From the NCBI RefSeq assembly GCF_000003195.3, contig NC_012873.2, positions 10,377,894-10,441,893 on the forward strand: a DNA stretch of 64,000 nucleotides, given 5' to 3'. Source of the DNA: Sorghum bicolor. Taxonomy: Eukaryota > Streptophyta > Magnoliopsida > Poales > Poaceae. The position numbers and the translations under genes were made by a program. Below, piece after piece: positions 45,003 to 56,465 of the stretch. The stretch's first letter is position 1; the number at the start of each line of letters is the position of its first letter. The notes below the pieces were generated by a model. That model saw only the letters and a list, made by a program, of their open reading frames with translations, searched no databases and was not told where the DNA came from.

Positions 45003-46937
45003 TGAAAGGTCCTAATATGGCTAGAGGGGGGTGAATAGTCTATTTAAAAATTCTACAAACTCACTAGAGCAAGAGGTTAGTAAATAACAAAGCGAAGCTT
45101 TTTGCTCTAGCTCTAAAGGGGTGTTTGCAAGCACCTATCCAACAATTCTAGTTGATATAATCGCTAGGCACACAAGAGCTATGTCACTACTTACACTAGA
45201 GAGCTACCTAAAGTTTTTATACAAGTAAGTAAGCTACTCTAGTTTGCGGGAATGTAAAAAGAGATGGTTTGATCCTTATACCGCCGCGTAGAGAGGATGA
45301 ACCAATCAATAATATGAAGTCCAATCACCGAGAGAAATCCAATGAACAATCACAATGGAGACACAATTTTCTCCCGAGGTTCACGTGCTTGCCGGCACGC
45401 TACGTCCCCATTGTGTCGACCAACACTTGGTGGTTCGGTGGCTAAGAGGTGTAGCACGAACCTCGTCCTCACTAGGACACCACAAGAACCTACCCACAAG
45501 TGAGGTAGCTCAATGACACGAGCAATCCACTAATGTTGTCTTTGGCTCTCCGCCGAGGTAGGCACAAACCCCTCACAATCACCGGGAGATGGCCACGAAC
45601 AATCACCAACTCGTGCCAATCCTCCTCCGCTGCTCCAAGCCGTCTAGGTGGCGGCAACCACCAAGAGTAACAAGAAAACCGCAGCTACAACGATCCCCAA
45701 GTGCCACTAGATGCAATCACTCAAGCAAATGCACTTGGAATCACTCTCAATCTCACAAAGATGTATAATCTATGAAGGAGATGAGTGGGAGATGTTTGCT
45801 TAGGCTCACAAGGATGTTATGTATGCTAGAATGCCAAGAGAGTGAGTCCCAAGCCGGCCAAACACGTATTTATAGCCCCTCAAACAAATAGAGCCGTTGG
45901 CTCTTTCACTGGGCAAAACTCGGGGTCACCGGACGCTCTTAAAGGGGCACCGGACGCTCAACACCTGCGTCCGGTGCTCCAACGTCAGCCACGTGTCGCC
46001 TTTTGAAATGCTCGTGTCAGAGTCTAACGGTCACCTGCAGTGCACCGGACGCTGAGCAAGATAGCACCGGACGCGTCCGGTGCACACCGGACTCATGCGC
46101 AGAGAGTTCCGCAAACCTGCGGGTCACCGGACGCTAAGCACCGGTAGCGTCCGGTGCTCACCGGACCCATGCGCAGAGAGGGTCGCAAAACGCCCGCACA
46201 CCGGACGCTAACCACCGGACGCTCCCTGAGCGTCCGGTGCTTCTAGTCAAACACTCCGACCGAAAGTCAGATAGCACCGGACGCATGAACAGGAGCTCCC
46301 CAGCGTCCGGTGTTCACCGTCCGGTGCTTAACCCTAGTAACACAGCACACCAGACGCTCAGCCACAGCGTCCGGTGCCTCAAAGGCCAGCGTCCGGTGAG
46401 TGTTTCTCTGCGAGGAACACTCCCGCGACTTCTCCAAATTTCTCATCGGCGTAATAGAAAATATGCATTTCATTTTCTCAAAAGCGCAAACACCACAAAG
46501 TGTGTACCAACAAGTGCACGTGTGTTAGCATTTTCACAATCATTTTCTTTGAAGGAGTTAAGTTAGCTCACTAGGTTCTAAATGCATGCACATGAACAAT
46601 GACACCTAGTGGCACTTGATAACCGCTTAGCCAAAGAATTCGCCTCTTTATAGTACGGCTATCTATCCTAAATGTGATCACACCCTCTATGGTGTCTTGA
46701 TCACCAAAACCAAAACTCTAAGCAATACCTTTGCCTTGATCTCCATAGGGTTTTGTTTTTCTCTTTCTTCTTTTCCAAGTTGAGCACTTGATCATTTTGT
46801 GGTCATCACCATCATCACCATGATCATCACTTGATCCATCACTTGGCATGTACCAACCTCATTAAGTCTACACACACTTAGTGAAGAGGTTAGTACTAGG
46901 GTTTCATCAATTATCCAAAACCAAACTAGGGCTTTCA
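45003..46937 (-). mobile_element. Solo LTR of the Sirevirus-like family, inside the CACTA element
   Basis: The 1,935-bp LTR runs TGAAAGGTCC to GGGCTTTCA and is flanked by a perfect ACATG duplication (44998-45002, 46938-46942). It has no internal region. It matches the LTR at 3982 at both ends but carries the GCGTCCGGTG array (about 45925-46400) found in the solo LTR at 12434. The minus orientation follows from comparison with the element at 3982. Confidence 0.9.
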
Positions 46938-47689
46938 ACATGGTGATTCTAATATTTTTCATAAATCTTATATATCTCTCTTGTAGTTTTATAAACTATA
47001 AAAGAGACATAAAATTTGTGAACAAATTTATTTTAACTTTGTCAAATGAAGATATGATCAAAATAAATATTGTATACCTTGAGAAGTTATACAACTTTAT
47101 AATTAAAACATTTTTGATTTGAATTCATTTAGGCTTCAAAATTCGATTTGAAATTTTCTTTGCCGAGTGTTTTTTTGACACTCGGCAAAGAAGCCTTTGT
47201 CGAGTATTTTTTAGCACTTGGCAAAGAGTTTCTTTGTCGAGTGCTCGAAAAAAACACTCGGCAAACCATTTAACACTCGGCAAAAAGACGGATTCCGATA
47301 GTGTTTGGATACATACATAAATATTAAATATAGACTATTTATGAAACTAAAAATATAGTCTCCTACAACTAAAAAGAACAAAAGTAAGACCACCAGATGG
47401 TGCAACTTTTTTTGGGGTCGCTCCCCCCGCTCCCCTACGTGCGAATCCGTCGATCCCGTACCTATAGTAGGAGGTGGAAGGGTATAAATTGAAAAAGAAA
47501 ACAGGAAAGAATTCCTGATGCAAATTTATGAAAGAGAATAATATATAATCAGAGACGTGGAAGGGTGCGAAATGAAATAAGGAAAAATATAGGATTCCTG
47601 ATATGAAATTTCATCACCGTAGCATCTCTTTCCAATCCTACGTAGTCTTCGGTAAGGAAACAAACCACAATCAGCGTCGTCCTGGAGCC

Positions 47690-48250
47690 CCCCGACATCG
47701 ACGCCCTCGCCCGACACACGACGCCTGCCCTCGCCCCCGACGCCCTCGCCGACCTGTGCCTCGCCCTCGCCCTCGCCCGACGCTGTCGCCCGACCTGCGT
47801 TGCAAGGTCGCCGTCGCCCTCGCTCGACGCCTGAGTCCGACCTGCGTTGCCAGGCCACCGACGCCGTCGCCCTCGCCCCCGACGCCAACGCCCTCGCCCG
47901 ACGCCCGTCACCCTCACCCCCGACGCCCTCGCCCGACGCACGACCTGCGTTGCCTGGTCTGGAGAGTTGCCCTCGCCCTCGCCGTCGCCCCCGACGCCGT
48001 CGCCCGACGCCCTTGCCGACCTGCGCCTCGCCCTCACCCGACGCCGTCGCCCGACCTGCGTTGCTAGGTCGCCCTCGCCCGATGCCGTCGCCCGACGCCC
48101 GAGTCCGACCTGCGTTGCCAGGTCCTAGAGTTTTCTTCGCCCTCGCTCGCCTGTCCTTGAAGCCGACGAGGACGTCGCACCTCAGCCCTGCGATCGTCCT
48201 TGAAGCCGTCGATCCTGCGTTTTGCCAGGTCCTGGAGTCGCCCTCGCCCT
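47690..48250 (+). repeat. GC-rich simple repeat (GCCCTCGCCCGACGCC type)
   Basis: A 560-bp block is built from irregular copies of GCCCTCGCC, CCCGACGCC and GACCTGCGTTGCCAGGTC. It is open in several frames at once only because of its composition, giving Arg/Pro-rich peptides on one strand and Arg/Gly/Ala-rich ones on the other. I do not accept any of these as a gene. Confidence 0.75.
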
Positions 48251-48954
48251 TGCGTTTCCTAGACAGTCCACAACCCTAAAACAAGGTGAGTTAGACAACT
48301 GAAATCATGTAATCATGTTGATTGAAGTTACACATTCTTGAAGCACATACAAAACTGTGTATTTTGGACTGACAATTATATCTCATTAATATGTCATTTA
48401 TGTGACGCAAAATATAAGCAATATGCATTTATATTATAATACACATCATTTTGTTTTAAAAGTAACAAATATACCTTGTAAAATTTTAAACTGGGGGTGC
48501 AGCTATTGAAAATAAAAAGTTTTAAACAGCTCTTTATTTGACAGCTTGCAGGCAGAGAAAAATATAATGTAATAATGGTTGGTAGACAAGGGAATAAATT
48601 GTTAGTTACACAAAAACTTCTAAAATAATGTTCAGTACATGTTCTATGTTTTGTTTTTGGATCGGTACATGGTTTTGTTCCCTATAAATTAGCGACCACA
48701 TGCTAATTCCTGTAATTTATGGTTTTTTGTTTGATTCTTCATTTCACATGCTGCCACCTAGCACTCACTATTTTTCTTTGAATGGGCAGGACACATTGTT
48801 TGGATGGACACGCCAATGGTAAACAGTGATCGCGTACCTTTGGAGACCTTACAAATACAACACGTCAACACGTCGAGGTATATAAACTTTCAACTGCGTC
48901 CTTATAGGTTCTAAGTTTTTATGTTGTCAACTAAAAACATGTACCCATTCAGGG

Positions 48955-49158
48955 TTGGTGCCACTAGATGAGGATTATAATGATCAGAAGAGACAGAGAG
49001 AACAATATTCAATGAGTTTTCATGAAAAGGGAGGTGAAAGAAACAAAAAACCATGTCAGTTGGGTAACCATGAGAATGTTGAGCTTGGAAAAACTATGGC
49101 TACAACTGTCGATATTAAACATTATCTTGATCGTATCACGGAAAGGTCTATAAAGTAG
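48955..49158 (+). pseudogene. Hypothetical exon-like fragment after the GC-rich repeat
   Basis: An open frame of about 67 codons (LVPLDEDYNDQKRQ to DRITERSIK) follows a possible splice acceptor near 48952. A second candidate exon lies at about 48791-48879 (HIVWMDTPMVNSDRV), but the two do not join in frame with canonical splice sites. I do not recognise the product. A Helitron-like end follows at about 49303, so it may be a captured gene scrap. Confidence 0.22.
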
Positions 49159-49491
49159 AAATTGTGAGGCTATAATATCGTGCTCTACGTGACTATGTTT
49201 GATTTAAGAAACTTTGTTTCTTTAAGTTAAATGTTATGCGATACATGTATTTTTAATAAAAAATGGTAGATATCCCGTAGCAACGCACGAACACGCTACC
49301 TAGTTAATAATTATACAACGATTTAAACCTAATTAGTTTATTATTAAAAATTAATTGTCAAATAAAATAAAAATACTATAATAACTATTAAATTTTAACA
49401 CCCAGCAAACATCCTCTGACACAATCATTTTCTGGTGAATAGTAAAGTTAGAACTCCGCTTTATGATTCCTTCCAAAACAATGTTTATTTA

Positions 49492-49978
49492 GGCCTTGTT
49501 TAGATATAAAATTATTTTGAATTTTGACACTGTAGCACTTTCGTTTTTATTTGACAAATATTGTCCAATCATAGAGTAACTAGGCTTAAAAAATTCGTCT
49601 CGTGATTACAGACAAACTGTGCAATTAGTTTTTGTTTTCATCTATATTTAGGCCTTGTTTAGTTCCTGAAAAATTTTGCAAAATTTTTCAGATTCCCTGT
49701 CACATCGAATCTTTAGACGCATGCATAGAGTATTAAATATAGATAAAATTAAAAATTAATTGCACAGTTTGGTCCAAATTGACGAGACGAATCTTTTAAG
49801 CCTAGTTAGTCCATGATTGGACAATATTTGTCAAATACAAACGAAAGTGCTACAGTGTCAATTTTCCAAAATTTTTTGGAACTAAACAAGGCCTTAATGC
49901 TCCATGCATATGTCGCAAGATTTGATGTGACGAAAAATCTTGAAAAGTTTTTGATTTTGGGGTGAACTAAACAAAGCC
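49492..49978. mobile_element. GGCCTTGTTTAG MITE with a second copy inserted in it
   Basis: The outer element (GGCCTTGTTTAGATAT to AACTAAACAAAGCC) is flanked by TTA (49489-49491, 49979-49981). The inner copy at 49651-49893 (GGCCTTGTTTAGTTCC to GGAACTAAACAAGGCC) is also flanked by TTA (49648-49650, 49894-49896) and interrupts the family motif ATATTTAATGC. Both duplications are perfect, which fixes the order of insertion. Confidence 0.92.
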
Positions 49979-50297
49979 TTAATATGGCTTTTTTCTCAAA
50001 TGTTACAGCTCAAAGTCAAAAACAAATTTGCATCTACTTTCTTTCTACCGACATAAAATACTCACTGGTCACTGCTGCATGCATGCACTTATTTGCCACA
50101 ATTTGCACTGGTTTCTTATTTTTCGCTCTCGATTGCACCAGAGCTTCAAGTTCCCAACCGATCATCCATGCCGACATCACTAGCCAGCCAGTTATATCTA
50201 GCCATGCACACAAACAGACACATGATGAGCTGCCCAAAACTTTGATAAGCTAACTTCGGTCATGGCCGACCTTAACCGGATGGTGTAGTGGAATGTA

Positions 50298-50555
50298 GTC
50301 CTTCCATTCCAAATTATAAGTCATTATAAAGAATCGTGGAAAGTTAAAACATCTTAAATTTAATCAAATTTATATATAGGATAATAATATTTATAATATC
50401 AACTAAGTATTATTATGTTTGTCAATCATTATATTTTTATAGTATATCTATTTGATGCTACAAAATTTTGTATTTTTTTTATAATTTTGGTTAAACTTAA
50501 GATGCTTTGATTTTACAAGATTATTAAGATAACTTGCAATTTAGGATGGAAGGAG
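50298..50555. mobile_element. Stowaway/mariner MITE
   Basis: Ends GTCCTTCCATTCCAAATTA and TTTAGGATGGAAGGAG are inverted repeats flanked by TA on both sides (50296-50297, 50556-50557). The interior is AT-rich. Confidence 0.82.
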
Positions 50556-50937
50556 TAGTAAAATTCAATTTGCATTTTTATGTCTCAGTACCCAGTACAT
50601 GTAGATTAATAATTCCAACAACGCCCAAGTACAGGCAGGTTATCCTCTTCGATCCCCTGAATAACGACGTATTATTATTTTTGCCCAAGTGGTGATCTGT
50701 CATGACTTCATCTCTGCATGTAATTTTCGTTAAACGGGCAGTTAAGGTTCCAGCTCCTCTGGTTCACTGATCATGAATCCTTAAGTTGCTGTGAATCAAA
50801 CTTTTGGCATGTATTGCAAGACTTAGGCCTTGTTTAGTTTCCAAATTGTTTTTGGTTCGGAGCAGTGTAGCACTTTCGTTTGTTTGTAACACATACTGTT
50901 CAATTATAGATTCACCTTGTTCGTTTAAGTTTAATAA

Positions 50938-51279
50938 GGCCCTGTTTAGTTTTCCACCTAAAAATTTTTATCCATCTCATCGAATCTTTGGACATATGTA
51001 TGGAATATTAAATGTAGATAAAAAATAAACTAATTATACAGTTTGGTTGAAAATCGTGAGACAAATCTTTTAAGCCTAGTTAGTCCATGATTAGCTTTAA
51101 GTGCTACAGTAAACCACATGTGCTAAAGACAGATTAATTATGCTTAATAGATTTGTCTTGCAGTTTTCAGATGAGCTATATAATTTGTTTTTTATTAGTT
51201 TGTAAAACACCTCCCGACATTCTTCCGATATATCCGATATGACACCTAAAATGTTTTTATCTTTAATCTAAATAGGGTC
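50938..51279. mobile_element. PIF/Harbinger-like MITE, GGCCCTGTTTAG family
   Basis: Ends GGCCCTGTTTAG and CTAAATAGGGTC are flanked by TAA (50935-50937, 51280-51282). A truncated GGCCTTGTTTAG-family end at 50826-50934 lies immediately upstream. Confidence 0.83.
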
Positions 51280-51479
51280 TAAATCAGCCAACAGTACTTC
51301 CTGCCATGGCTTAAACGATTTTAGTTTAATCTGATGCACGTAGTGTTACTATCATTTTATCCCATTTTTAATGTGATCTATTATCTAGCCCGATATGCTA
51401 CTAGCTAGTAATGTATTCTTAGCGCAGGACTGCAGGAGCTAATTAGGGAATTGATGGAAGAGGACTTCCGGCCTGTTTA

Positions 51480-52142
51480 GGCCCCGTTTAGTTCCCTATC
51501 CAAAATTTTTTCATCCATCCCATCGAATCTTTGGACACATGCATGGAACATTAAATGTAGATAAAAAAATAAGCTAATTACACAGTTTAGTTAAGAATCG
51601 CGAGACGAATCTTTTAAGCCTAGTTACTCCATAATTAGCCTTAAGTGCTACAGTAACCCACATATGCTAATGACAGATTAATTATGCTTAATAAATTTGT
51701 CTTGCAGTTTCCTGACGAGCTATGTAATTTGTTTTTTTATTAGTTTCTAAAAACCTCTCCCGACATCTTTCCGACACATCCGATGTGACACCCAAAAATT
51801 TTTCGTTTCTTTAGATTGGGAACGAAAATTTTTTGGGTGTCACATCGGATGTGTCGGAAGGATGTCGGGAGGGGTTTTTAGAAACTAATAAAAAAACAAA
51901 TTACATAGCTCGTCAGGAAACTGCAAGACAAATTTATTAAGCATAATTAATCTGTCATTAGCATATGTGGGTTACTGTAGCACTTAAGGCTAATTATGGA
52001 GTAACTAGGCTTAAAAGATTCGTCTCGCGATTCTCAACTAAACTGTGTAATTAGTTTATTTTTTTATCTACATTTAATGTTTCATGCATGTGTTTAAAGA
52101 TTCGATGGGATGGATGAAAAATTTTTAGGTATAAACAGGGCC
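51480..52142. mobile_element. Two GGCCC-family MITE copies joined head to head (663-bp palindrome)
   Basis: The left half (GGCCCCGTTTAGTTCC to CCGATGTGACACCC) and the right half (GGGTGTCACATCGG to ATAAACAGGGCC) are nearly perfect reverse complements about a short centre near 51800-51830. Only one outer TTA (51477-51479) is certain; the other flank is TTC. It ends about 490 bp before the HIPP start codon. Confidence 0.78.
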
Positions 52143-52632
52143 TTCGCTGGAAAATTTTTTATCCCCTTGTGGTGCAGTGTGCTATGTGCAGGCTGTGCTC
52201 GTGGCTTGTGTGAAAGCGAGGAAGAGGAGACAAGGGTCACATGGCGTCTGCCTAGGGTGGCCCCTCACATGCAGTTTTTGGCTGCGAGGCCATGCCATGC
52301 CATGCCGCTGTTCGCTGTACCACCGCCCTTCTTCTCCCTCTCCCTCCTTGAGCAGCACAGCACAGTCGCACAGAGCACTACTGTCACTGCAACTGTGTTA
52401 GTGCCCGGAAGCCAGATATTTGCGCCCTCCAACCCCCCATTAAGCGCCTACACCTTCCCCACTGCTTCCTCCTTCCTGAGAGAGAAATGTTTCATACATC
52501 TGCTCCCTCCTCGTTCCCCTCTGACTGACTGATTTGAGAGCTCGAGCACCAGATCTGAACCCTCTTCTTGTGTTGGTGTTAGCATTCAGCTAGTAGAGCT
52601 TGGTGCTGCTGTTCCAGTTCCATCCTTCCAGG

Positions 52633-54427
52633 ATGAGCAAGGAGGATGTCCTCAAGGTGCAGGTTTGTGAGCTTTGCTGGCCTCTCTCTACTCAACTCCA
52701 CCACCGTTCTTCCTGTCTTGTTTTTTTTTTGCTGCTGCCATTTCTCTCTCGGAGGCAGCTTTGCTTGTGTTTGCAGCATGTGTTCCTTTTCCATGGCATC
52801 TGCAGTCCTGCCATGTTTCTTCTTGTCTCATGGAAATGTTGTTTCTCGTGACGTTTTTCCTTCCTCGTTCCAGACTCTGATGCTGAGAGTCAACATTCAC
52901 TGTGATGGGTGCGAGAAGAAGGTCAAGAAGACTCTCCACAAGATCGACGGTACAAGAAAGAAAAAAACTCATCTTTTGCAACAGCGATTTGCTTGCTTTT
53001 GTCAACGTTTTGCGCTGCATTTTTTTGTTGACGGAAACCTGACGAAATCGATCTGTACTGTAGGTGTCTACCAGAGCAGCATCGACGCGGAACAGGGGAA
53101 GGTGACGGTGTCCGGCTTGCTGGATCCGGACACCATCATCAGGAAACTCAACAAGGCCGGCAAGCCGGCGCAGCTGTGGGGTTCCAAGCCCGGCGTGCCT
53201 CAGAACGCCCACCACGGCGGTGGTGGGGGCAAGGGCCAGCCAAAGGACGGCGGCGGCAAGGGCCATTCCAAGGACGCTGGCGGTGGCAAGGGCCATTCCA
53301 AGGATGCCGGCGGCGGCAAGGCCCAGAAGGGCGGTGCAGGTGGTGGAGGCGGTCAAAAGGGTGCTGGCGGCGGCGGGGGTAAGGATGCCAAGATGGTGAT
53401 GCCGCAGCCGACGCCGCAGCAGCTCCAGCAGCTGCAGCAGCAGTTGCAGATGAAGGGGCTGAAGCTTCCGCCGCACCTCTTGGGCGGCAATATGCCGGCG
53501 TTCCACGCGGCTGCGCCGTTGAAGGACCCCAAGTCCGTCAAGTTCGCCCTCCCCGAGGACAACTTCGACGACGACGGCAGCGAGTTCGACGATGAGTTCG
53601 ACGACGAGTTCGATGACGACGAGGACTACGACGACGACGACGGCTTCGACGACGATCTCTACGACGACCCCAAGATGATGATGAAGCCCATGGCTGTGCC
53701 GCCGCCGCCGGCCGGCGGGGGCGACAAGAAGGGCGGGGCCGGCGGCGGCAAGAAGGGTGGTGGAGGAGGCGGGAACGAGATCCCGGTGCAGATCAAGGGC
53801 AACAACCACGGCGGTGGGCAGCAGCACAATGCGAAGGGAGGCGGCGCTCCGGGCGGCGCGATTCACCTGGGCCAGGGGAAGAAGGGTGGCGGCGGCGCCA
53901 TCGGTGTCGGTGGGCCGATGGGTGGCATGCTGCCTCCGCAGGGCATGATAAGGCCTAACATGCTGGGTGGTGCCGGTGCCGGTGCCGGCTTCCCCGGTAC
54001 GGCCCAGATGGGCGGCGGACCTATGGGCATGCCGATGGGCCACCCGCATATGGGTGGTATCATGCAGCAGGGCGGCGGCGGTGGCGGCGGTGGCATGCCG
54101 GGCCTGGGGTTCTACCAGGGAGGTGCCAACGGCGGCGGCGGTGGCGGTGGCATGCATTCTGGGGCAGAGATGCTTCAGGCCGCCGCGGCAGCCGGGAACC
54201 CCATGGCGCAGCAGCAGTACATGGCCCTGATGCAGCAGCAGCAGCAACAGCAGCAGATGATGATGCAGCACGGGCACGGCGGAGCAGGGTACCCGGCGGC
54301 GATGGGGTACGGCTATGGCCGGCCACCGATGCATTACCCAATGGGGTACCCAATGGCGCCGCACTCGCATGCTGACAATTACAACATCTTCAGCGACGAG
54401 AACCCCAACAGCTGCTCGGTGATGTGA
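52633..54427 (+). CDS. Heavy-metal-associated isoprenylated plant protein (HIPP), 489 aa, three exons
   Basis: Exons 52633-52662, 52874-52949 and 53064-54427 join in frame (GT-AG introns). The first exon encodes only MSKEDVLKVQ, a layout typical of this family. Residues about 11-75 are an HMA domain with the metal-binding pair in HCDGC, and the fold closes with VTVSGLLDP and AGKPAQLWG. Then come Lys/Gly/His-rich repeats (GGGKGHSKDA), a Gln-rich helix, a conserved block LPEDNF followed by an Asp/Glu-rich tract (about 200-245), long Gly/Met/Pro-rich stretches, and a C-terminal CSVM. Cys followed by two small or aliphatic residues and Met is a farnesylation (CaaX) signal, which defines HIPPs. 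Such proteins act at membranes or in the nucleus in metal homeostasis and stress responses; the closest Arabidopsis types are HIPP32-37. A truncated duplicate lies 12.8 kb upstream on the same strand. Confidence 0.94.
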
Positions 54428-55553
54428 TCAGCATGGGATCGATGGTGCCGGCAAGTTGCTCCCTCTTGCTGCTCTGTTCCAAGTGAAACAACCATCTGAA
54501 GGAGCTCAATGGCCACTGCTGATCACTGATGGACATCGCCATGGTTGGAACGCCGTGAAGCAATCAATCGTCAATCAGGATACTTGGGGATGATGAGTCT
54601 TCCTAGCTAGAATCTATCTACTATCTATCTTTTTTTTTTTCTCATTTTCGCCTTTTCTTTCAAAAAAGGAACTTCCTTGAATGCGAAGTTAGGTATAGTA
54701 ATTATGAATAGTTTTCATCATCATAAGAGAAGAGGAGGAAGATGGGGCCTTGATAGCCACCCACCCAATAGGGGTGGTTCGCTTGTGGCTTCGTCCCTTC
54801 TGGCTTCATAAAGGTGGACTGATGGTAGAACAATGTTGTCAATCTCAGTAAATCAGTGTGTGCATAATGTCGAGGTTTCTCTTCTAATCTAACTATATAT
54901 ATAATGGTAAGTTATGTTTATCAGAGTGACAAGGTCAGCTAATTTGTGGAGCACGCACAGTTTTACAGTTGGATACCTACCACATGCAGTGTATTGCTGC
55001 TACTTCATCTGGTTTTTGAGGCTATCACTGAACCCCTAATGATGTATATATGTTTGTGTTCCTTGATCTCATGAAGTCATGAGCTTACTTTTCGCTTTTA
55101 ACTTTGAAATCCACGCGGCTGGTGTCGACAGAAGCAATCTTGTGTAGTTGTGTTATGAACTTTTCATTGAAGTAGTTGATTGTTGGGTTTATTTTTTAGA
55201 TAATGGAAAACTTCTAGCTTCAGAGAGGGCATCAATCCACAACAATTAACTGAAACAAACAAAAACGTGCTGGACATAAAAATCACCCATCGAATACATA
55301 GAATTGTGCTACTTTGTTACTAAAAATCCGCACACCAAATAGTTAGTAATACTTATGGTCTTCAATGTGCTACAGTAGAGGCTAATCAAAGCTAGTGTCC
55401 CGTCTTTGTTTGGCCACTAGACACAGTGAACAGCTCTTGTGATTAACAAAGATCTGGCGTGTGCCAAAAGCAGCAGCAGCAGGTCCAGCCGTCGCCGTCT
55501 CCACTCTCCACCACTGCTCAGCGGCGCGCCGGATCGAGGGAGAGCAGGCGGAG
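54428..55553. other. 3' flank of HIPP and intergenic DNA
   Basis: The first 450 bases are the HIPP 3' region (poly-T tract near 54630, AATTATGAATAG near 54700), shared in part with the duplicate. A GC-rich patch at 55460-55553 (Ser/Arg-rich if translated) precedes a cluster of MITEs and may belong with the frame at 56283. No other gene is seen. Confidence 0.6.
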
Positions 55554-55792
55554 GGGCTTGTTTAGATGAGATTTTTTTATTTTGCTACTGTAGCACTTTC
55601 GTTTGTTCGTGGCAAATATTATCTAATTATAGACTAACTAAGATTAAAAGATTCATCTCGCGATTTACAGATAAACTGTGCAATTAGTTTTTATTTTTGT
55701 CTATATTTAATGCTTCATGCATATATCGTAAGATTCGATGTGACGGAGAATCTTGAAAACTTTTTGGTTTTTGCGGTGAACTAAACGAGACC
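55554..55792. mobile_element. GGCTTGTTTAG-family MITE
   Basis: It runs GGCTTGTTTAGATGAG to AACTAAACGAGACC with the usual interior and lies directly against the next element. No clean duplication is seen. Confidence 0.75.
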
Positions 55793-55794
55793 TA

Positions 55795-56251
55795 GGCCTT
55801 GTTTAGTTCCCAAAAAATTTTGCAAAATTTTTCAGATTCTCCGTCACATCAAATCTTTAGACGCATGCATGAAGTATTAAATATAGACGAAAATAAAAAC
55901 TAATTGCACACAGTCTAGTTAGTACATGATTGAATAATATTTATCAAATACAAACGAAAGTGGTACTATTTCTATTTTGCAAAATTTTTTGAACTAAGGC
56001 CTTGTTTAGTTCCGAAAAGTGAAAAGATTTCGGTACTGTAGCACTTTCGTTTGTTTGTGACAAATATTATCCAATCATGTACTAACTAGAATCAAAAGAT
56101 TCGTTTCGTGATTTACAACTAAACTCTGTAATTAGTATTTGTTTTCGTCTATATTTAATGTTTCATGCATGTGACACAAGATTCGATGTGACGGAGAATC
56201 TTGAAAACTTTTTGGTTTTCAGGGTGAACTAAACAAGGCCTAAACAAGGCC
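55795..56251. mobile_element. MITE with a same-family copy inserted in its right end
   Basis: The outer copy starts at 55795. Its right end, GAAC-TAA-ACAAGGCC, is interrupted by an inner copy at 55998-56240, with TAA on both sides (55995-55997, 56241-56243). The residual end ACAAGGCC follows at 56244-56251. The outer element's own end therefore supplied the TAA target. Confidence 0.87.
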
Positions 56252-56282
56252 CTGGGAAGAGCAGGGAGGAGTCTCTTCGGGC

Positions 56283-56465
56283 TTGGACGGAACCAGAAGA
56301 CATTCCGCCCCAAGAAGAGAGCTCCATCAGGCAGGCAGCAAGGGAGCGCAGATAAAGAAACCCACAGATCCTGTCGAAGTAGTGCGGAAGAATCGGGTGT
56401 ACTGTTTCGAGAAAGAGCTGGCTCCACTCCAGGAGCTCATCGAGTCCATCATCGTTCCATACTGA
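56283..56465 (+). CDS. Unrecognised ORF fragment between MITE clusters
   Basis: An open frame without an ATG runs to a stop at 56463-56465 and encodes about 60 residues ending FEKELAPLQELIESIIVPY, with a basic middle (KGAQIKKPTDP). Composition and codon use look like a grass gene, unlike the AT-rich surroundings. The GC-rich patch at 55460-55553 is on the other side of the inserted MITEs and could be an earlier part of the same exon. I do not recognise the protein. It may be a disrupted gene or the last exon of a small one. Confidence 0.3.
   Translation: MDGTRRHSAPRRELHQAGSKGAQIKKPTDPVEVVRKNRVYCFEKELAPLQELIESIIVPY

Larger units (their letters stand above)
44011..47303. mobile_element. CACTA (En/Spm-like) element, non-autonomous, containing a solo LTR
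   Basis: The right end reads CGGATTCCGATAGTG (CACTATCGGAATCC on the other strand) and the left end is the degraded CGTTACGGGATAC. TTT lies on both sides (44008-44010, 47304-47306), the 3-bp target typical of CACTA. Subterminal copies of CACTCGGCAAAG and its complement crowd both ends (44050-44180, 47160-47285). Joining the flanks across one TTT rebuilds a continuous GGCCTTGTTTA-family MITE interior (CACATCGAATATTTGGATAC), which confirms the boundaries. No transposase is left; a 1,935-bp solo LTR fills the middle. Confidence 0.85.

Noticed and set aside
47526..48279. Arg/Pro-rich and Arg/Gly-rich ORFs on both strands
   Set aside because: Simple GC-rich repeat with no stop codons by composition.
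52688..54370. 560-codon minus-strand frame opposite HIPP
   Set aside because: It reads the complement of Gly-rich codons (Ala, Pro, His-rich). The plus strand encodes a full HIPP with splice sites and CaaX end.
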